A DNA stretch of 64,000 bases from Scortum barcoo (Eukaryota; Chordata; Actinopteri; Centrarchiformes; Terapontidae), in contig CM041553.1 of NCBI GenBank assembly GCA_023238725.1, positions 17,783,501 to 17,847,500 of the forward strand. The letters are read 5' to 3'. Shown one piece after another: positions 26,000-34,106 of this stretch. Each line of letters opens with the position of its first letter. The stretch's first letter is position 1. The translations under genes were made by a program, and so were the position numbers. The notes below the pieces were generated by a model. That model was not told where the DNA came from and searched no databases. It was given only the letters and a program-made list of their open reading frames with translations.

Positions 26000-28900
26000 A
26001 GGCGGTGTTCAGAGTGTGAATTGGGCTCCCTCATAAGGTTTCCTGTCCAGATTTTATCTGAACCTTGCTTTAGTTTTTCTCCCTTGGGATGTGTACTGTG
26101 GTCAGTGTAGTCTGCCTGGCCTGTGTGTGTGTGTGTTTATGTGTGTGTGTACTGTTACACTTAAGACAAATGATGTTTGGAAGCCAGTGCTCTTAATCAG
26201 GCATTTTGAAGCATTAAACTTTGCTTTCATTGTCTGGATCCAAATTTCCCTTCTGTATTCTGGCTAATAGTTAGATGTGGATAATGTTTGTATGTGTATA
26301 TGCGTGTATGTGTGTTTGTGATATTACTATGTATTTGTACATCCTACAGATATTCTCTTTGAAAAGAGGAAATTGTTGTTGTTGTTTTAAGTTTAATATC
26401 AACAAGCATTTTTCTGTGTGTGTTTGTGTGTGCATTTTAGGTGTGAGTGCACTCCAGGCTATGTTGGCGAGCACTGCGAGCTGGACTACGACGACTGTGA
26501 AGAGAACAAGTGTCAGAACGGAGGTCAGTGCATCGACGCCGTCAACGGATACACCTGCGTCTGTCCGGAGGGATACAGGTACGTTTCACAGCCCAGCAGG
26601 GACTCACACATCCTGATCACAGCACAGAAGTACTTCTGACTAGCAGTATCTGCAGCAGTACTGCGCAGCCTTTGTCCTCCGCGCTTTTAAAACTTGAATA
26701 GTTTTAAATAGGTGACTTTTTCTAGACTTCAGTGGCAACATTTGCTTCATTGTCCCTAATGTGGTAAAAAGGTTATGCTGTCTTTTACAAAAAAAAAAAA
26801 ATGGTTGCTCCCCTTTACAGCATGTTAAATGTGAGTTGTGTGTTGTTGTGTTTATTTGTAGTGTGTCATGTAGAGGGAGCTCCCCCTTATGTCCATAATC
26901 AGTTATTGCTATCTGTCTGTTTATCTCAAAGTTAAATTATCATTGTATGGGAATGGAATTTGTGAAGAGGGCCTTTTTTTAAATGCTTTCCCCCTGTTGG
27001 TGTGTTCAGTGTTTGACGACAACCACATCAAATTTGACAATGATATGATTTTGACGACACAGATAAAGACCACAAGTTTCAAGCAACTTCCACGTTTAAG
27101 TCTCTATCACAGTTAATTGAAACTTTAAACCAGTAACTTTAGCCACTTTAACCACTTTAAGAATGGTTAAAAAAATGTTTAACTGTAATCAGGCATACTT
27201 AATTAATTAGCTGCAACTTATACTGAATGCATCACGATCACACTCAACTAAAAGAGCACCATTTTATGTTCCTATGTTCAAAGTGTGTGCGCATGTGTAT
27301 GTGTTGCAGCGGGTTATTCTGCGAGTTTTCTCCTCCAATGGTCCTTCCTCGCACCAGCCCCTGCGACAACCACGAGTGCCTCAACGGGGCGCAATGTGTC
27401 GTCATGGGAACGGATCCCCGCTGCCAATGTCTCCATGGCTACGAGGGCGAGCGCTGCGAGACACTTGTCAGTGTCAACTTTGTCAACCGCGAGTCCTACC
27501 TGCAGCTTCCCTCCAGTCTCCTGTCGCCACAGACCAACATCAGCCTACAGGTGTGAGCTCGCTAAAGAGTTTCAGCTCACTGTTTACTTGTTGTTTAACT
27601 GTACTGGTCCAGTTTTTCATTGTTGTTTTAGTACTGTTATTTACTTACAGTCATTTACACGTTTTCAGATTGCTACAGATGAGGACAGTGGTGTGTTGTT
27701 GTATAAAGGGGACAATGATCACATTGCCATGGAGCTGTACAGGGGCCGCCTCAGGGTCAGCTACGATACCGGATCTTACCCTCCCTCTGCTATATACAGG
27801 TACGTGCACACACAAGCAAAAATGTCCAACGACACAGTCACCGCTGCCACATTCGTATGATGGATGATACAAATGTTCAGAAGCTCTCCGTACTCTCTCT
27901 CTGTCTCAGCGTGGAGACAGTGAACGATGGCAGCTTCCACGCTGTGGAGTTGGTGGCGTCAGACCAGACTCTGTCTCTGTCCATCGACGGCGGGACGCCC
28001 AAATCCATCAACTCTATCAGCAAACAGTCCACGCTCAACATAGATTCCCCGCTTTACCTGGGAGGTAAGGAGCTGAGTACTGTGTGTGTGTATTTACGTG
28101 TGTGTGTTTACGTGTGAGTGACTCAAGACAAAGACATTATAGATACTTCATTGTTTCATTGCAGGTCAGAAAGGATAAGTGCATAGATTTATTATATCAA
28201 AGAAGAAGGAATATTTTTGATAGATTATTTTTAAAGAATGCCACATTGTTGGCATATGTCTGAAAACTATATCGTAATAAAGGGACATAAGGCAGTCTTC
28301 GTGTCTTAGGGCACTGAGCATTTTTACTGGTTTGGTGCACCGATCGTCACGCATTATCCTTCAGAGGCCAGAAATAAGAAAAAGGTTGTTTTCTATCAGA
28401 GCAAAGGCACAGATGGACTAACTTAAAGTACTTGGAACAAAACATCAGACCACAAGTAACCTTGATGTGTATTTTGATCCCAGTTTAAAATTTGAAGCCC
28501 ACAAAAAAAATCGCTGAAAGTACCTTGATTTGTCTCAGGAGTTTTGCCAAAGCCACAGCCATTTGTCTTACGGAAAGGTACTGAGAAACTAATGCACCTT
28601 TTTATCAATGGCTGGCTTGATTACTGCTCTCTTTAGTGGAGTGCCCAAGAAAAAGATTAACTGCAGATTATTCAAGCACATGTGCTGACTGGAACCAGAA
28701 AGACAGCACACGTTTTAGACTCTCTCGGTTGTTGGTTTACAACAGATTAAGTTCGTGTGTTTGGTCTTCAGATCTGCCAGGGGACTAGAATATACGTCGG
28801 ACATGTTTTTATCATGTGTCCCTCCTTTTTTCCACAAGGAATGCCAGAACGTGCCACAACCTCCGGGGGTCTCTCATCCCTGCAGCATAGCGCTGGTGGA

Positions 28901-29730
28901 CGCAACGGCACCAGCTTCCATGGCTGCCTCCGTAACTTGTACATCAACGGGAAGCTCCAGGACCTGGGAGCCGGGCTGGGAACAGGGGCCCCAGGCTCTG
29001 GGACGGCACAGAGCACCACCAGACAGTGGCTGGGCCACGGGGTGGAGCCAGGCTGCCAGCCCTGCCAGAGAGGCGCTTGCGTCCAGGGTGACTGCCACCC
29101 AACAGGCCACCGTGGCTTCACCTGCACCTGCCACCCAGGCTGGACAGGAACACTGTGTGACCAGCAAGTCAGCAACCCTTGTGATGGCAACAAGTGAGTG
29201 ATTACAGTGTTGGTATGAGCTTAAAACCACCTTGAGTACAAGGTTTTACAAGGCTGTTCTCCAAGGTTAAAGATTAAAGATTTGTCTTCTCTGTCTGTCT
29301 CTCCGCTCTTCATCCTCAGGTGTATCCACGGTACCTGCCTCCCAATCAACTCCTACTCCTACTCTTGTCGCTGCCAGCCCGGCTTCGCTGGCGTCCTCTG
29401 TGATGAGCAGGACCAGGATGCAGCTAACCCCTGCAGTGTGTCTCACTGTAAACATGGCAAATGTAGAGTGTCGGGCCTGGGCAAGGCATACTGCGAGTGT
29501 AACAGTGGATACACAGGAGAGGCGTGCGACAGAGGTGAGAAAGGCTTGTTTGAAGAGGAAACACATGTATGTTGTTTGTATAAATTACAATAAAAAAACT
29601 CAGTTCTTATGTTCTTCTAAAATAACATCTTACTCTGTTCAAGCTTTCAAATCTAAAGCATGTTTCTTTTAACATCTTCTAAGCTTCTGCTTTGTTGTCT
29701 GTTACTTGTCAACTCTTAACAAGTCTTTTA

Positions 29731-29764
<34 letters not shown>

Positions 29765-30641
29765 TAACAATGTTTAGTGTCTCTACGTTAACGCTTCTAA
29801 CCCGTTGCTTTCCAACTCAGCATCTCCCGAGCTTCCTCTTAATCCCTCGCGGGGGAACACTCAGGTGAGACTGCCTGGTCACATTTTACTGTCGGTCTAT
29901 TTTTTCTCCACTGCAACCCAAAATATGTCCCATACGTACCCTCTGCCTCCTGCCTCACCTTGTTGTTTTCACCTCATGCAGCGTACAGCTTGAGTAGTTT
30001 GCTCTTTATTTGTCATCTTTCATGATATAATATGACGTATTTTAGAATGATAAAATCTTTTTCTCGTGGAAGGTAGACTTTCTGTATTAACGCCTACATT
30101 TTTCTGTATTTAAGGACAAAATATTTAGTTCCAAGAATTATTATTTTGACTTCCAGGAGTTTCTTTTTTTTATGCTAGTTTCACACATCTCATGTTGTGC
30201 TCAAATTGATGGACTGCTTATAGTTTTTTTTGGCAGTTTTACATCCCTCATGGTGTCAGTTTCATATGATGTGAAGTCTCATCATTACGATCCCTTTTGT
30301 CATTGTGCTGTTGTCCCTTCCAAACAGTTCAAAGCGTAAAAGTTCAAACTCGTAACCTGTCTGTTCCCTACTCCATGCCTGCAGAGGTGGCCTGCCGAGG
30401 GGAACGGATCCGAGATGTCTACCAGAGACAGCAAGGCTACGCGGCGTGCCAAACCCAGGAGAAGGTCTCCCGTCTAGAGTGTCGGGGCAGCTGCCCGGGG
30501 GGAGCAGAAGGACAGGGCACCTGCTGCACCCCCCTCCGCAGCAAACGCAGGAAATACACCTTCCAGTGCACCGACGGCTCTTCTTTCGTCCAGGAAGTGG
30601 AGAAAGTGGTCAAGTGCGGCTGTACAAAGTGTTCCTCATAA
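1..30641 (+). CDS. slit2: slit2, 3' 32 coding exons (5' end lies outside the window)
   Basis: Slit proteins are large secreted ligands that bind Robo receptors and repel axons and migrating cells. Exons read by frame and GT-AG signals: 1-43, 984-1055, 1307-1470, 1900-2038, 3847-3918, 4085-4156, 6851-6922, 7190-7333, 8171-8334, 8689-8712, 12205-12361, 12510-12584, 12833-12976, 13239-13382, 13493-13659, 13827-13959, 14652-14720, 15075-15146, 15873-15944, 16095-16166, 18355-18518, 19851-19975, 20333-20430, 22231-22370, 25662-25755, 26441-26578, 27310-27550, 27669-27799, 27910-28064, 28839-29193, 29320-29534, 30385-30641. They join in one open frame of about 1393 codons plus stop; human SLIT2 has about 1529. 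The missing part is the signal peptide, first LRRNT and first LRRs. Domain order is LRR blocks 1(partial)-4, six EGF repeats, laminin G, three EGF repeats, CTCK. LRR exons are typically 72 or 144 nt with shared phase. SLIT2 rather than SLIT1/3 is shown by D3 cap residues GDCFADLACPEKCRCEG, the AxEQYFIP microexon and the intronic mir-218. Confidence 0.97.
1900..8334 (+). CDS. slit2: slit2: LRR domain 2 (Robo-binding block), 6 exons
   Basis: Exon 1900-2038 carries the LRRNT cap (CPESCTCSNNIVDCRGKG). Exons 3847-3918, 4085-4156, 6851-6922 and the double-LRR exon 7190-7333 carry five LRRs (RLEQNAIKVIPAGAF, DLSNNQISELASDAF, VLYGNKITEISKGLF, LLNANKIACLRVDAF, SLYDNKLQTIAKGTF). Exon 8171-8334 carries the LRRCT cap (FICDCHLKWLADYL ... 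KKFRCS). In the Slit family the second LRR domain holds the Robo Ig1 contact surface. The region is close to vertebrate SLIT2 as I remember it. The donor of exon 7190-7333 is the weaker GTGCGT, followed at once by a CA repeat. Confidence 0.95.
2420..3250. repeat. Degenerate GACTTGACTTG-type tandem array in a slit2 intron
   Basis: About 830 bp is built from variants of GACTTGACTTG / GAGACTTGACTTGAACTTG, with spacers such as GGAACCTGTTT. Units drift in length and sequence, so it is an old minisatellite-like array. Similar arrays are common in fish genomes as I remember them. It lies between exons 1900-2038 and 3847-3918. Confidence 0.7.
4157..6850. other. slit2 intron, 2.7 kb, no gene seen
   Basis: This intron lies between two LRR exons. 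It holds a (GT)n microsatellite at about 5649-5687, a second short GT patch at 5895-5930 and otherwise unique-looking sequence. Open stretches at 4296-4571 and 6582-6800 have no recognisable family similarity and no consistent splice context. Confidence 0.6.
7124..7164. repeat. (CT)n microsatellite near a slit2 acceptor
   Basis: About 36 nt of alternating C and T precede the acceptor of exon 7190-7333 by about 25 nt. It may act as an extended polypyrimidine tract. Confidence 0.85.
8689..8712 (+). CDS. slit2: slit2 24-nt microexon (AREQYFIP)
   Basis: A 24-nt exon sits between acceptor ...CTCCATTAG and donor GTATTG. It joins the LRRCT exon (TCA G|) to the next exon (|GT ACG GAG) in frame and adds AREQYFIP in the D2-D3 linker. 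Human SLIT2 has AKEQYFIP here, and that exon is known to be alternatively used. It is symmetric (24 nt, phase 1), so skipping keeps the frame. Confidence 0.9.
10377..10419. repeat. (GT)n microsatellite
   Basis: About 21 uninterrupted GT units lie in the mir-218 host intron. Confidence 0.95.
10505..11160. repeat. Long pyrimidine-rich (C/T) tract upstream of mir-218
   Basis: Some 650 nt on the + strand are almost entirely C and T in CTCCTC, TTCCTC and CCCTT blocks, with occasional A and rare G. Another 120 nt of similar composition follow the (TATC)n array. The strand asymmetry is extreme. Apparent long reading frames here are artefacts of composition. Confidence 0.9.
11161..11288 (+). repeat. 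Retroposon-type 3' end followed by (TATC)n
   Basis: The motif CTTGGGATCAATGAAGTA runs directly into about 90 nt of TATC repeats. The form TTGGGATTAATAAAGTATC(TATC)n is, from memory, a frequent 3' terminus of teleost LINE/SINE elements. The reverse complement of the same core occurs at 39618-39645. The element body is not recognisable. Confidence 0.5.
11496..11587 (+). ncRNA. mir218: mir-218 microRNA hairpin in a slit2 intron
   Basis: The 21-nt mature miR-218-5p (TTGTGCTTGATCTAACCATGT, here split as TTGTGCTTGATC + TAACCATGT) is at 11509-11529. The opposite arm at 11555-11576 (ATGGTTCTGTCAAGCACC + ATGG) differs from the human miR-218-1-3p that I recall at one base. The arms pair through GTTCC/GGAAC and GCAGG/CCTGC, giving a hairpin of about 92 nt. 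In vertebrates miR-218-1 lies in an intron of SLIT2 and miR-218-2 in SLIT3; the 3' arm CACCATGG favours the SLIT2 copy. It is transcribed with the host gene in the same direction. Confidence 0.97.
12205..13659 (+). CDS. slit2: slit2: linker and LRR domain 3, 5 exons
   Basis: Exon 12205-12361 encodes the linker GTEDYRSKLARGD and the LRRNT cap (CPEKCRCEGTTVVDCSNQKL). Exon 12510-12584 is 75 nt and gives the 25-residue LRR typical of this position. Exons 12833-12976 and 13239-13382 are double-LRR exons. Exon 13493-13659 is the LRRCT cap (NPFNCNCHLAWLGDWL ... DFACEDG). The domain matches SLIT2 over SLIT1, because SLIT1 lacks FADLACPEKCRCEGTT. Exon 12833-12976 ends at an atypical GTGGGT donor followed by (CA)n, and exon 13239-13382 is preceded by a (GT)n tract. 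Confidence 0.95.
13197..13230. repeat. (GT)n microsatellite adjoining a splice acceptor
   Basis: The GT run ends 8 nt before the first base of exon 13239-13382, so it replaces a normal polypyrimidine tract. The acceptor is GCGTGAGCAG. Confidence 0.95.
13827..18518 (+). CDS. slit2: slit2: LRR domain 4, 6 exons
   Basis: Exon 13827-13959 gives the LRRNT cap (CPAECSCLDTVVRCSNKGL). The 69-nt exon 14652-14720 and the 72-nt exons 15075-15146, 15873-15944 and 16095-16166 give LRRs (YLDGNRFTQVPVEL, DLSNNQISTLSNHSL, ILSYNRLRCIPVRAF, SLHGNDISLIPEGAF). Exon 18355-18518 gives the LRRCT cap (NPLYCDCHMQWLSDWV ... KKFTCT). D4 mediates Slit homodimerisation in this family. The 2.2-kb intron 16167-18354 is AT-rich and shows no recognisable gene. 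Confidence 0.95.
16167..18354. other. slit2 intron, 2.2 kb, nothing recognised
   Basis: AT-rich sequence without long open frames similar to known families. A GGTTCGAAT string at about 16951 is not part of a tRNA fold. Confidence 0.5.
18519..19850. other. slit2 intron, 1.3 kb, nothing recognised
   Basis: Mostly AT-rich sequence between the D4 cap exon and the first EGF exon. No gene or clear repeat was seen. Confidence 0.5.
19851..27465 (+). CDS. slit2: slit2: EGF repeats 1-6
   Basis: Exons 19851-19975, 20333-20430, 22231-22370, 25662-25755, 26441-26578 and the first part of 27310-27550 encode six EGF modules. Examples are CLSNPCKNDGTCSNDP, CISNPCQNGGTCHLKEGE, DDCEDNDCENNSTCVDG, CQHDSKCILTPQGYKC, DDCEENKCQNGGQCIDAV and CDNHECLNGAQCVV. 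EGF3 and EGF5 keep the DDC and N/D positions expected of calcium-binding EGFs. Introns 20431-22230 (1.8 kb) and 22371-25661 (3.3 kb) are the longest here; the second holds a candidate microexon at 23573-23596. Confidence 0.94.
20828..20909. repeat. Tandem duplication of about 40 bp
   Basis: CAAAGAGGGAGGTGTAAAGT...ACACAGAGTA occurs twice in direct succession with one base inserted (CAAAATTG against CAAACATTG). It is a recent small duplication in the intron after exon 20333-20430. Confidence 0.85.
23573..23596 (+). CDS. slit2: Candidate slit2 alternative 24-nt microexon (AATNEVER)
   Basis: A strong acceptor (poly-T, CTGTGGTTGCAG) is followed by 24 nt and a GTTAGT donor. Splicing it between exons 22231-22370 (ACA G|) and 25662-25755 (|GG GAG CTT) keeps the frame and inserts eight residues, AATNEVER, between the last two cysteines of EGF3. 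Length, phase and symmetry match the proven microexon at 8689-8712. This is inferred from splice signals only; no transcript evidence is available, and short AG-to-GT stretches occur by chance. Confidence 0.4.
25961..25996. repeat. (GT)n microsatellite
   Basis: About 18 GT units in the slit2 intron between EGF4 exons. A similar run lies at 29731-29762. Confidence 0.95.
27335..27367 (+). other. slit2: Conserved Slit2 proteolytic cleavage site between EGF5 and EGF6
   Basis: The codons give SPPMVLPR/TSPCD. Human SLIT2 is cut between R and T in the same sequence to release Slit2-N and Slit2-C. The scissile bond corresponds to the boundary between 27352 and 27353. Identity across this linker suggests the fish protein is processed in the same way. 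Confidence 0.8.
27466..29020 (+). CDS. slit2: slit2: laminin G domain (end of exon 27310-27550 and three further exons)
   Basis: The LamG domain starts at TLVSVNFVNRESYLQL in exon 27310-27550, runs through 27669-27799 (IATDEDSGVLLYKGDNDHIA) and 27910-28064 (SVETVNDGSFHAVELVASD), and ends in 28839-29193 (NGTSFHGCLRNLYINGKLQD). After LQD the fish protein has an extra Gly/Ala/Ser/Thr-rich stretch before GCQPC, which human SLIT2 lacks. The intron before the last exon carries a decayed LINE fragment that reaches to about 20 bp from the acceptor. Confidence 0.93.
28440..28815 (+). mobile_element. Decayed non-LTR retrotransposon (LINE) reverse transcriptase fragment
   Basis: Read in shifting frames on the + strand, this stretch gives NLDVYFDPSLKFEAH, then SGVPKKKIN and finally KFVCLVFRSARGLEYTSDMF. 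These align in order with the C-terminal part of fish L2/Rex/CR1-like ORF2 proteins, which typically read LGVxFDPSLSFExHI ... SRLDYCNSLLSGLPKK ... LLVFKALHGLAPxYISDLL. Several stops and frameshifts show that it is dead. It ends about 24 bp before the first base of slit2 exon 28839-29193. The family assignment is from memory, not from a search. Confidence 0.75.
29030..29534 (+). CDS. slit2: slit2: EGF repeats 7-9 (two exons)
   Basis: The end of exon 28839-29193 encodes EGF7 (CQPCQRGACVQGDC ... GWTGTLCDQQ) and the start of EGF8. Exon 29320-29534 completes EGF8 (CIHGTCLPINSYSYSC) and encodes EGF9 (CKHGKCRVSGLGKAYCECNS). All six cysteines of each module can be paired with the SLIT2 pattern. The exon ends in a phase-1 donor (AGAG|GTGAGA). 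Confidence 0.93.
30385..30641 (+). CDS. slit2: slit2: C-terminal cystine knot (CTCK) and stop
   Basis: The last coding exon begins EVACRGERIRDVYQRQQGYA and ends KVVKCGCTKCSS followed by TAA. The CTCK cysteines (CRG, CQT, CRGSC, CC, CTDG, CGC, C) are in the family order. SKRRKYTFQCTDGSSF is shared with SLIT2 and SLIT3. A short insert (GAEGQGT) before the CC pair separates it from the human protein. The acceptor is ...CTGCAG|AGGTGG. Confidence 0.95.
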
Positions 30642-32235
30642 AAGAGAAAAAAAAAGAAAAAAAAAAGAGACAACACCTGTGGCAGATTCCCTCCCCCCCA
30701 GATATGTTTTATGTTCCTGCCCGCCATACTTGATCCCCAGCCCCCTCTTGTCCAAGGTCCCAAAACCCTTCACCGTCCACAGCCCCACCCACCTACCCGC
30801 CAACCCTGATTTTTTTTTTTAAAAACCCTTAAAAAAGGCAAAAAACAAGACAAACAACTAAAAAAAAAAAGAGTTTCTTTTCTTGTCAGTGCTGGACTGA
30901 TGATTGATGCTTCCTCGGTGGGGATGTTGAATTGTATTGTAAAGTACAAAAACAGACTTATTTTTTATTATGAAGTGGAGAAAAAGACAAAAACACACAC
31001 ACACACACACTCAAGAGTTGACTTTTTTCCTTACATCTACTTCTTTTCTGTTGGTCATGATGACTCCAATGGTGTGCCACACTGTCTCTTCCCTGGAGGA
31101 CTGACCGGTCACTGATGGCTGACCGCCTCCTGTAGACTTCCTGCTTCCTGTCTGTGAGTTGTGTGTTTTAGGAGTAACCTTAACTGGTAGTGCCACAGAC
31201 TCACCACTAGGAGGAGCTGCTTTAAGGCGTGGGAGATGGAGGGCAGTGATAACCCCCTACAACACAAGCAACCACCACCATAGTCTGAGGTCTCCCTTTA
31301 GCAGACCTCCCGAACCCTCTGAGACTGTGTGCACAACCCTACACACAGCTGTGCTCAAACTTGTGGTATTTTTTACAGCTACTGAACAACACAAACACAC
31401 ACACACACACACATTCAAATGCTCTCACCTGTAGACGTTATACTTATTACCTGCCAGGTTAAATACACTACTCACTGTTTATCTACCCCCAGTCATGGAT
31501 GACAAGTATTTATTGTATCATAAATACCTGTACTTATTCAGTAGATCCCCTATGTATCAATCTGATTCTTTTAATATATATTAATTTATATTTGTCCTTA
31601 TTTTTGTATTAAAAAGACATAATCTGTCAAGATAGCTGAACTAACAAAATGGTGTCCTTTATTTTGGTTGAAGAGAAGTTGTTTTTTTGATCACTGAAAC
31701 TATTGTGTTTGCCAGAGACCTTAGTTACATTTTAATCTGCAAATGTGACGTGAAGACATTGTATATTTTTGTCGCGTTTCCTGAGAGTTTGTACTGTGCC
31801 ATTACCAGAAGGTCTTTATATTAGAGTATAAATGTATAGATAATTTCCCTACCTATGTATTTCACACACGGATCTTGTGAGTAGCATTGACCCTAGAGGA
31901 TGCTTAGAACTGTTTTTACCTTTTTAACAAATTTATGCTTAAAGAATACTGTGACTTTTTCTAAATGAAACTACTTTGTTAGCCCCTTGGTCTCCGACGT
32001 TAACATGTTGCTGCTAAGTTTTTGTACCGTAGACTTGGATCCTGATCTGTATGTTATATAGAACTTCCTGCTCCTACTGTACGGGGGCACCTTGTGTAAC
32101 AGATAAATATGTCCCCCCCACCTCTACACATGTGCATTGTGCTTTATATTCCCTCCCCTACCTTCTCCATCCCCAGACTAATGTCAGTTCCCTGACTGAT
32201 GTTTGTTTATTAAACACAATATTTACCTCACACTC
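30642..32235 (+). other. slit2: slit2 3' UTR with probable poly(A) signal
   Basis: The non-coding stretch after the slit2 stop is AT-rich, with a CA repeat at 30992-31010, a C-rich patch at 30690-30805 and several T-runs. A canonical ATTAAA lies at 32209-32214, followed by a T-rich stretch (TTTTGCTTTTTTTTGTCG). This fits a 3' UTR of about 1.6 kb. No other gene is visible here. The polyadenylation call is a guess from the motif. Confidence 0.45.
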
Positions 32236-34106
32236 CTCACTTTTGCTTTTTTTTGTCGCTCTAAGACATCAGAATCAGAAAAGTTCCCCTCGACATATTG
32301 ACATATTACATTTTTGAAGCACAATAGTGTGGTCAGCAACTTTCTATTATCCTTCAATATTCTACTTTTACTGTGTAAAATGGAGAACACAACATGGACT
32401 ATATTTCTTCATCCTCACTCTCACTTCTTTTCAAACGTATCTCAGGAAATAAGAAATTTGGAAATTTGGCACAAATGTCCAGTTGGATTCAAGGATGAAC
32501 TGAATAGAATTTGGTGTGCAAAGGTGGTGTCACGAAACACATTTTTGGCGGCCATAACTAAAGATGTTAATTACAAACTTTCACACAAATGTCTAATAAG
32601 ATTAAATGATGTTATGATGACATTTTTTTTTTACCCAAAGGGTCAAAAGTCAACTTCACTGTTACATGATAATGCCCTGGAATATTTTATTGATTGGAAC
32701 CCCAGGGTACTTGTACAAGTTCTGTCCTCTTCACTTCCTCTCCCTGGATGACAACCAGGACAGAGGCCCTCCTGTTCCTCTGGTAATCAGCCACGAACTC
32801 AGTGCTTTTGGTGACATTGAGCTTCAGGTCATTGCAATATGTGGCTATCTAACAGTCCTCTGCACTCATCAGTAAAAAAAGTCTCTACGTAAAGACAGTA
32901 TGTTTCTCACAGGAAATTATTCACTTAAATCACATGTCAATATAGTGATAATGTCTGCCATAATGTTAGCCAAAAAATACATCAAATACCTATTAAATGT
33001 CTTCAAAGTCTTACTACAGTATATATGGCACAAACATGTAAAAGACCAGTTTTTATACCACTATATTACCACTATATTAAACAACAGGACTTGTGATATT
33101 CTATATGATTCTTATTGTCAATGAATCCCATGAAAACGACAATTAATTGTTCCCACTAATAAATTTTGTCTGTCTAGCCAAAGCCTGATTTTGTTTATGC
33201 CTCCTTTGTTGTCCAGACTTTATTTAAGACATATCAGTAAGATACACGGTTGCACCAGGTGACATGTTCCTTCATCATCATGAATATGGACACTGTAGTT
33301 TATTTTGTTAATCCCACAAACACCAGCCTCCTGTTAAATATACTCTCTAGCATGTACAATGTGTATTAATCAGTAGCTGTAAACAGTCCCCAAGAAATGC
33401 ACTTCCAAAGAACCACAGTTGCCAAAGATTTTATTTTAATTTTGAAATTATTTTGCCCCTCTATGGAAATAAACCAATATAATTATGACCATTTTTAAAG
33501 ATTTACACCATCAGCGGGAAGTGGATCTTTCCATGGGATTTGTTGACAAATACATGTATAAAAAAACACCCGGCTTATTTCTTAAAAATGTCATTGGTCT
33601 GGGTGAAAACCCCTTGCTTAAGAACCACTGGGCGCAGTTAAAATTATCTCCACCTTTACAAGTTACAACAGTAAAATACTGCTTATAAGTCACTCACTCA
33701 CAATTGTTTTTTGCAAAATGAGTTCTTTAATACATTTTGCTGATAATTAGATAACTTTTGCACTTCTATTTGCGATGGCATATACTCCACATAAAAAGAG
33801 AACCACCCAACAAGACCAGCGTTTGAGTTTTTATGTATTTTATATTTTATTAATATATATTTTATTATGTAGTTCAATAACGCCATCTGCTGGAGTGCAG
33901 CTTAATTACAAATTACAGATTACTACCCAGTTCACCATACCTTGTTTGGTCTTATGGCCAACAACATAAGCAAAAGTAAGGAAGACATATTGTTCTCTGT
34001 GAGACATGCTGTGGCCATATTAACTTGATATGACCTATTCTAACACTTGTATGGCTCCAGCTGGGATTGTTGTATTGTTGATAGTCACGTTGTGCAAATA
34101 GTCATC
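32236..34106. other. Intergenic region between slit2 and the intelectin gene
   Basis: The two genes converge, since both 3' ends face this stretch. It contains a likely dispersed repeat at 32440-32670 (separate entry). AATAAA on the - strand (TTTATT on +) at about 33845 could be the intelectin poly(A) signal. No coding region is supported. Confidence 0.5.
32440..32670. repeat. Probable dispersed fish repeat
   Basis: The stretch containing GGCACAAATGTCCAGTTGGA, AAGGATGAACTGAATAGAAT and TTTTTGGCGGCCATAACTAA resembles a high-copy repeat that I recall from percomorph genomes, where these phrases recur in the same order. A half-similar second unit (CACAAATGTCTAATAAGATT) follows. No element ends were determined. 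Confidence 0.5.

Noticed and set aside
1..30641. Identity as slit1 or slit3
   Set aside because: The D3 cap, the AxEQYFIP linker, the VLPR/TSPCD cleavage site and the mir-218-1-type 3' arm all fit SLIT2.
32314..32751. 145-codon open frame on the + strand
   Set aside because: It overlaps a probable dispersed repeat and has no recognisable protein similarity.
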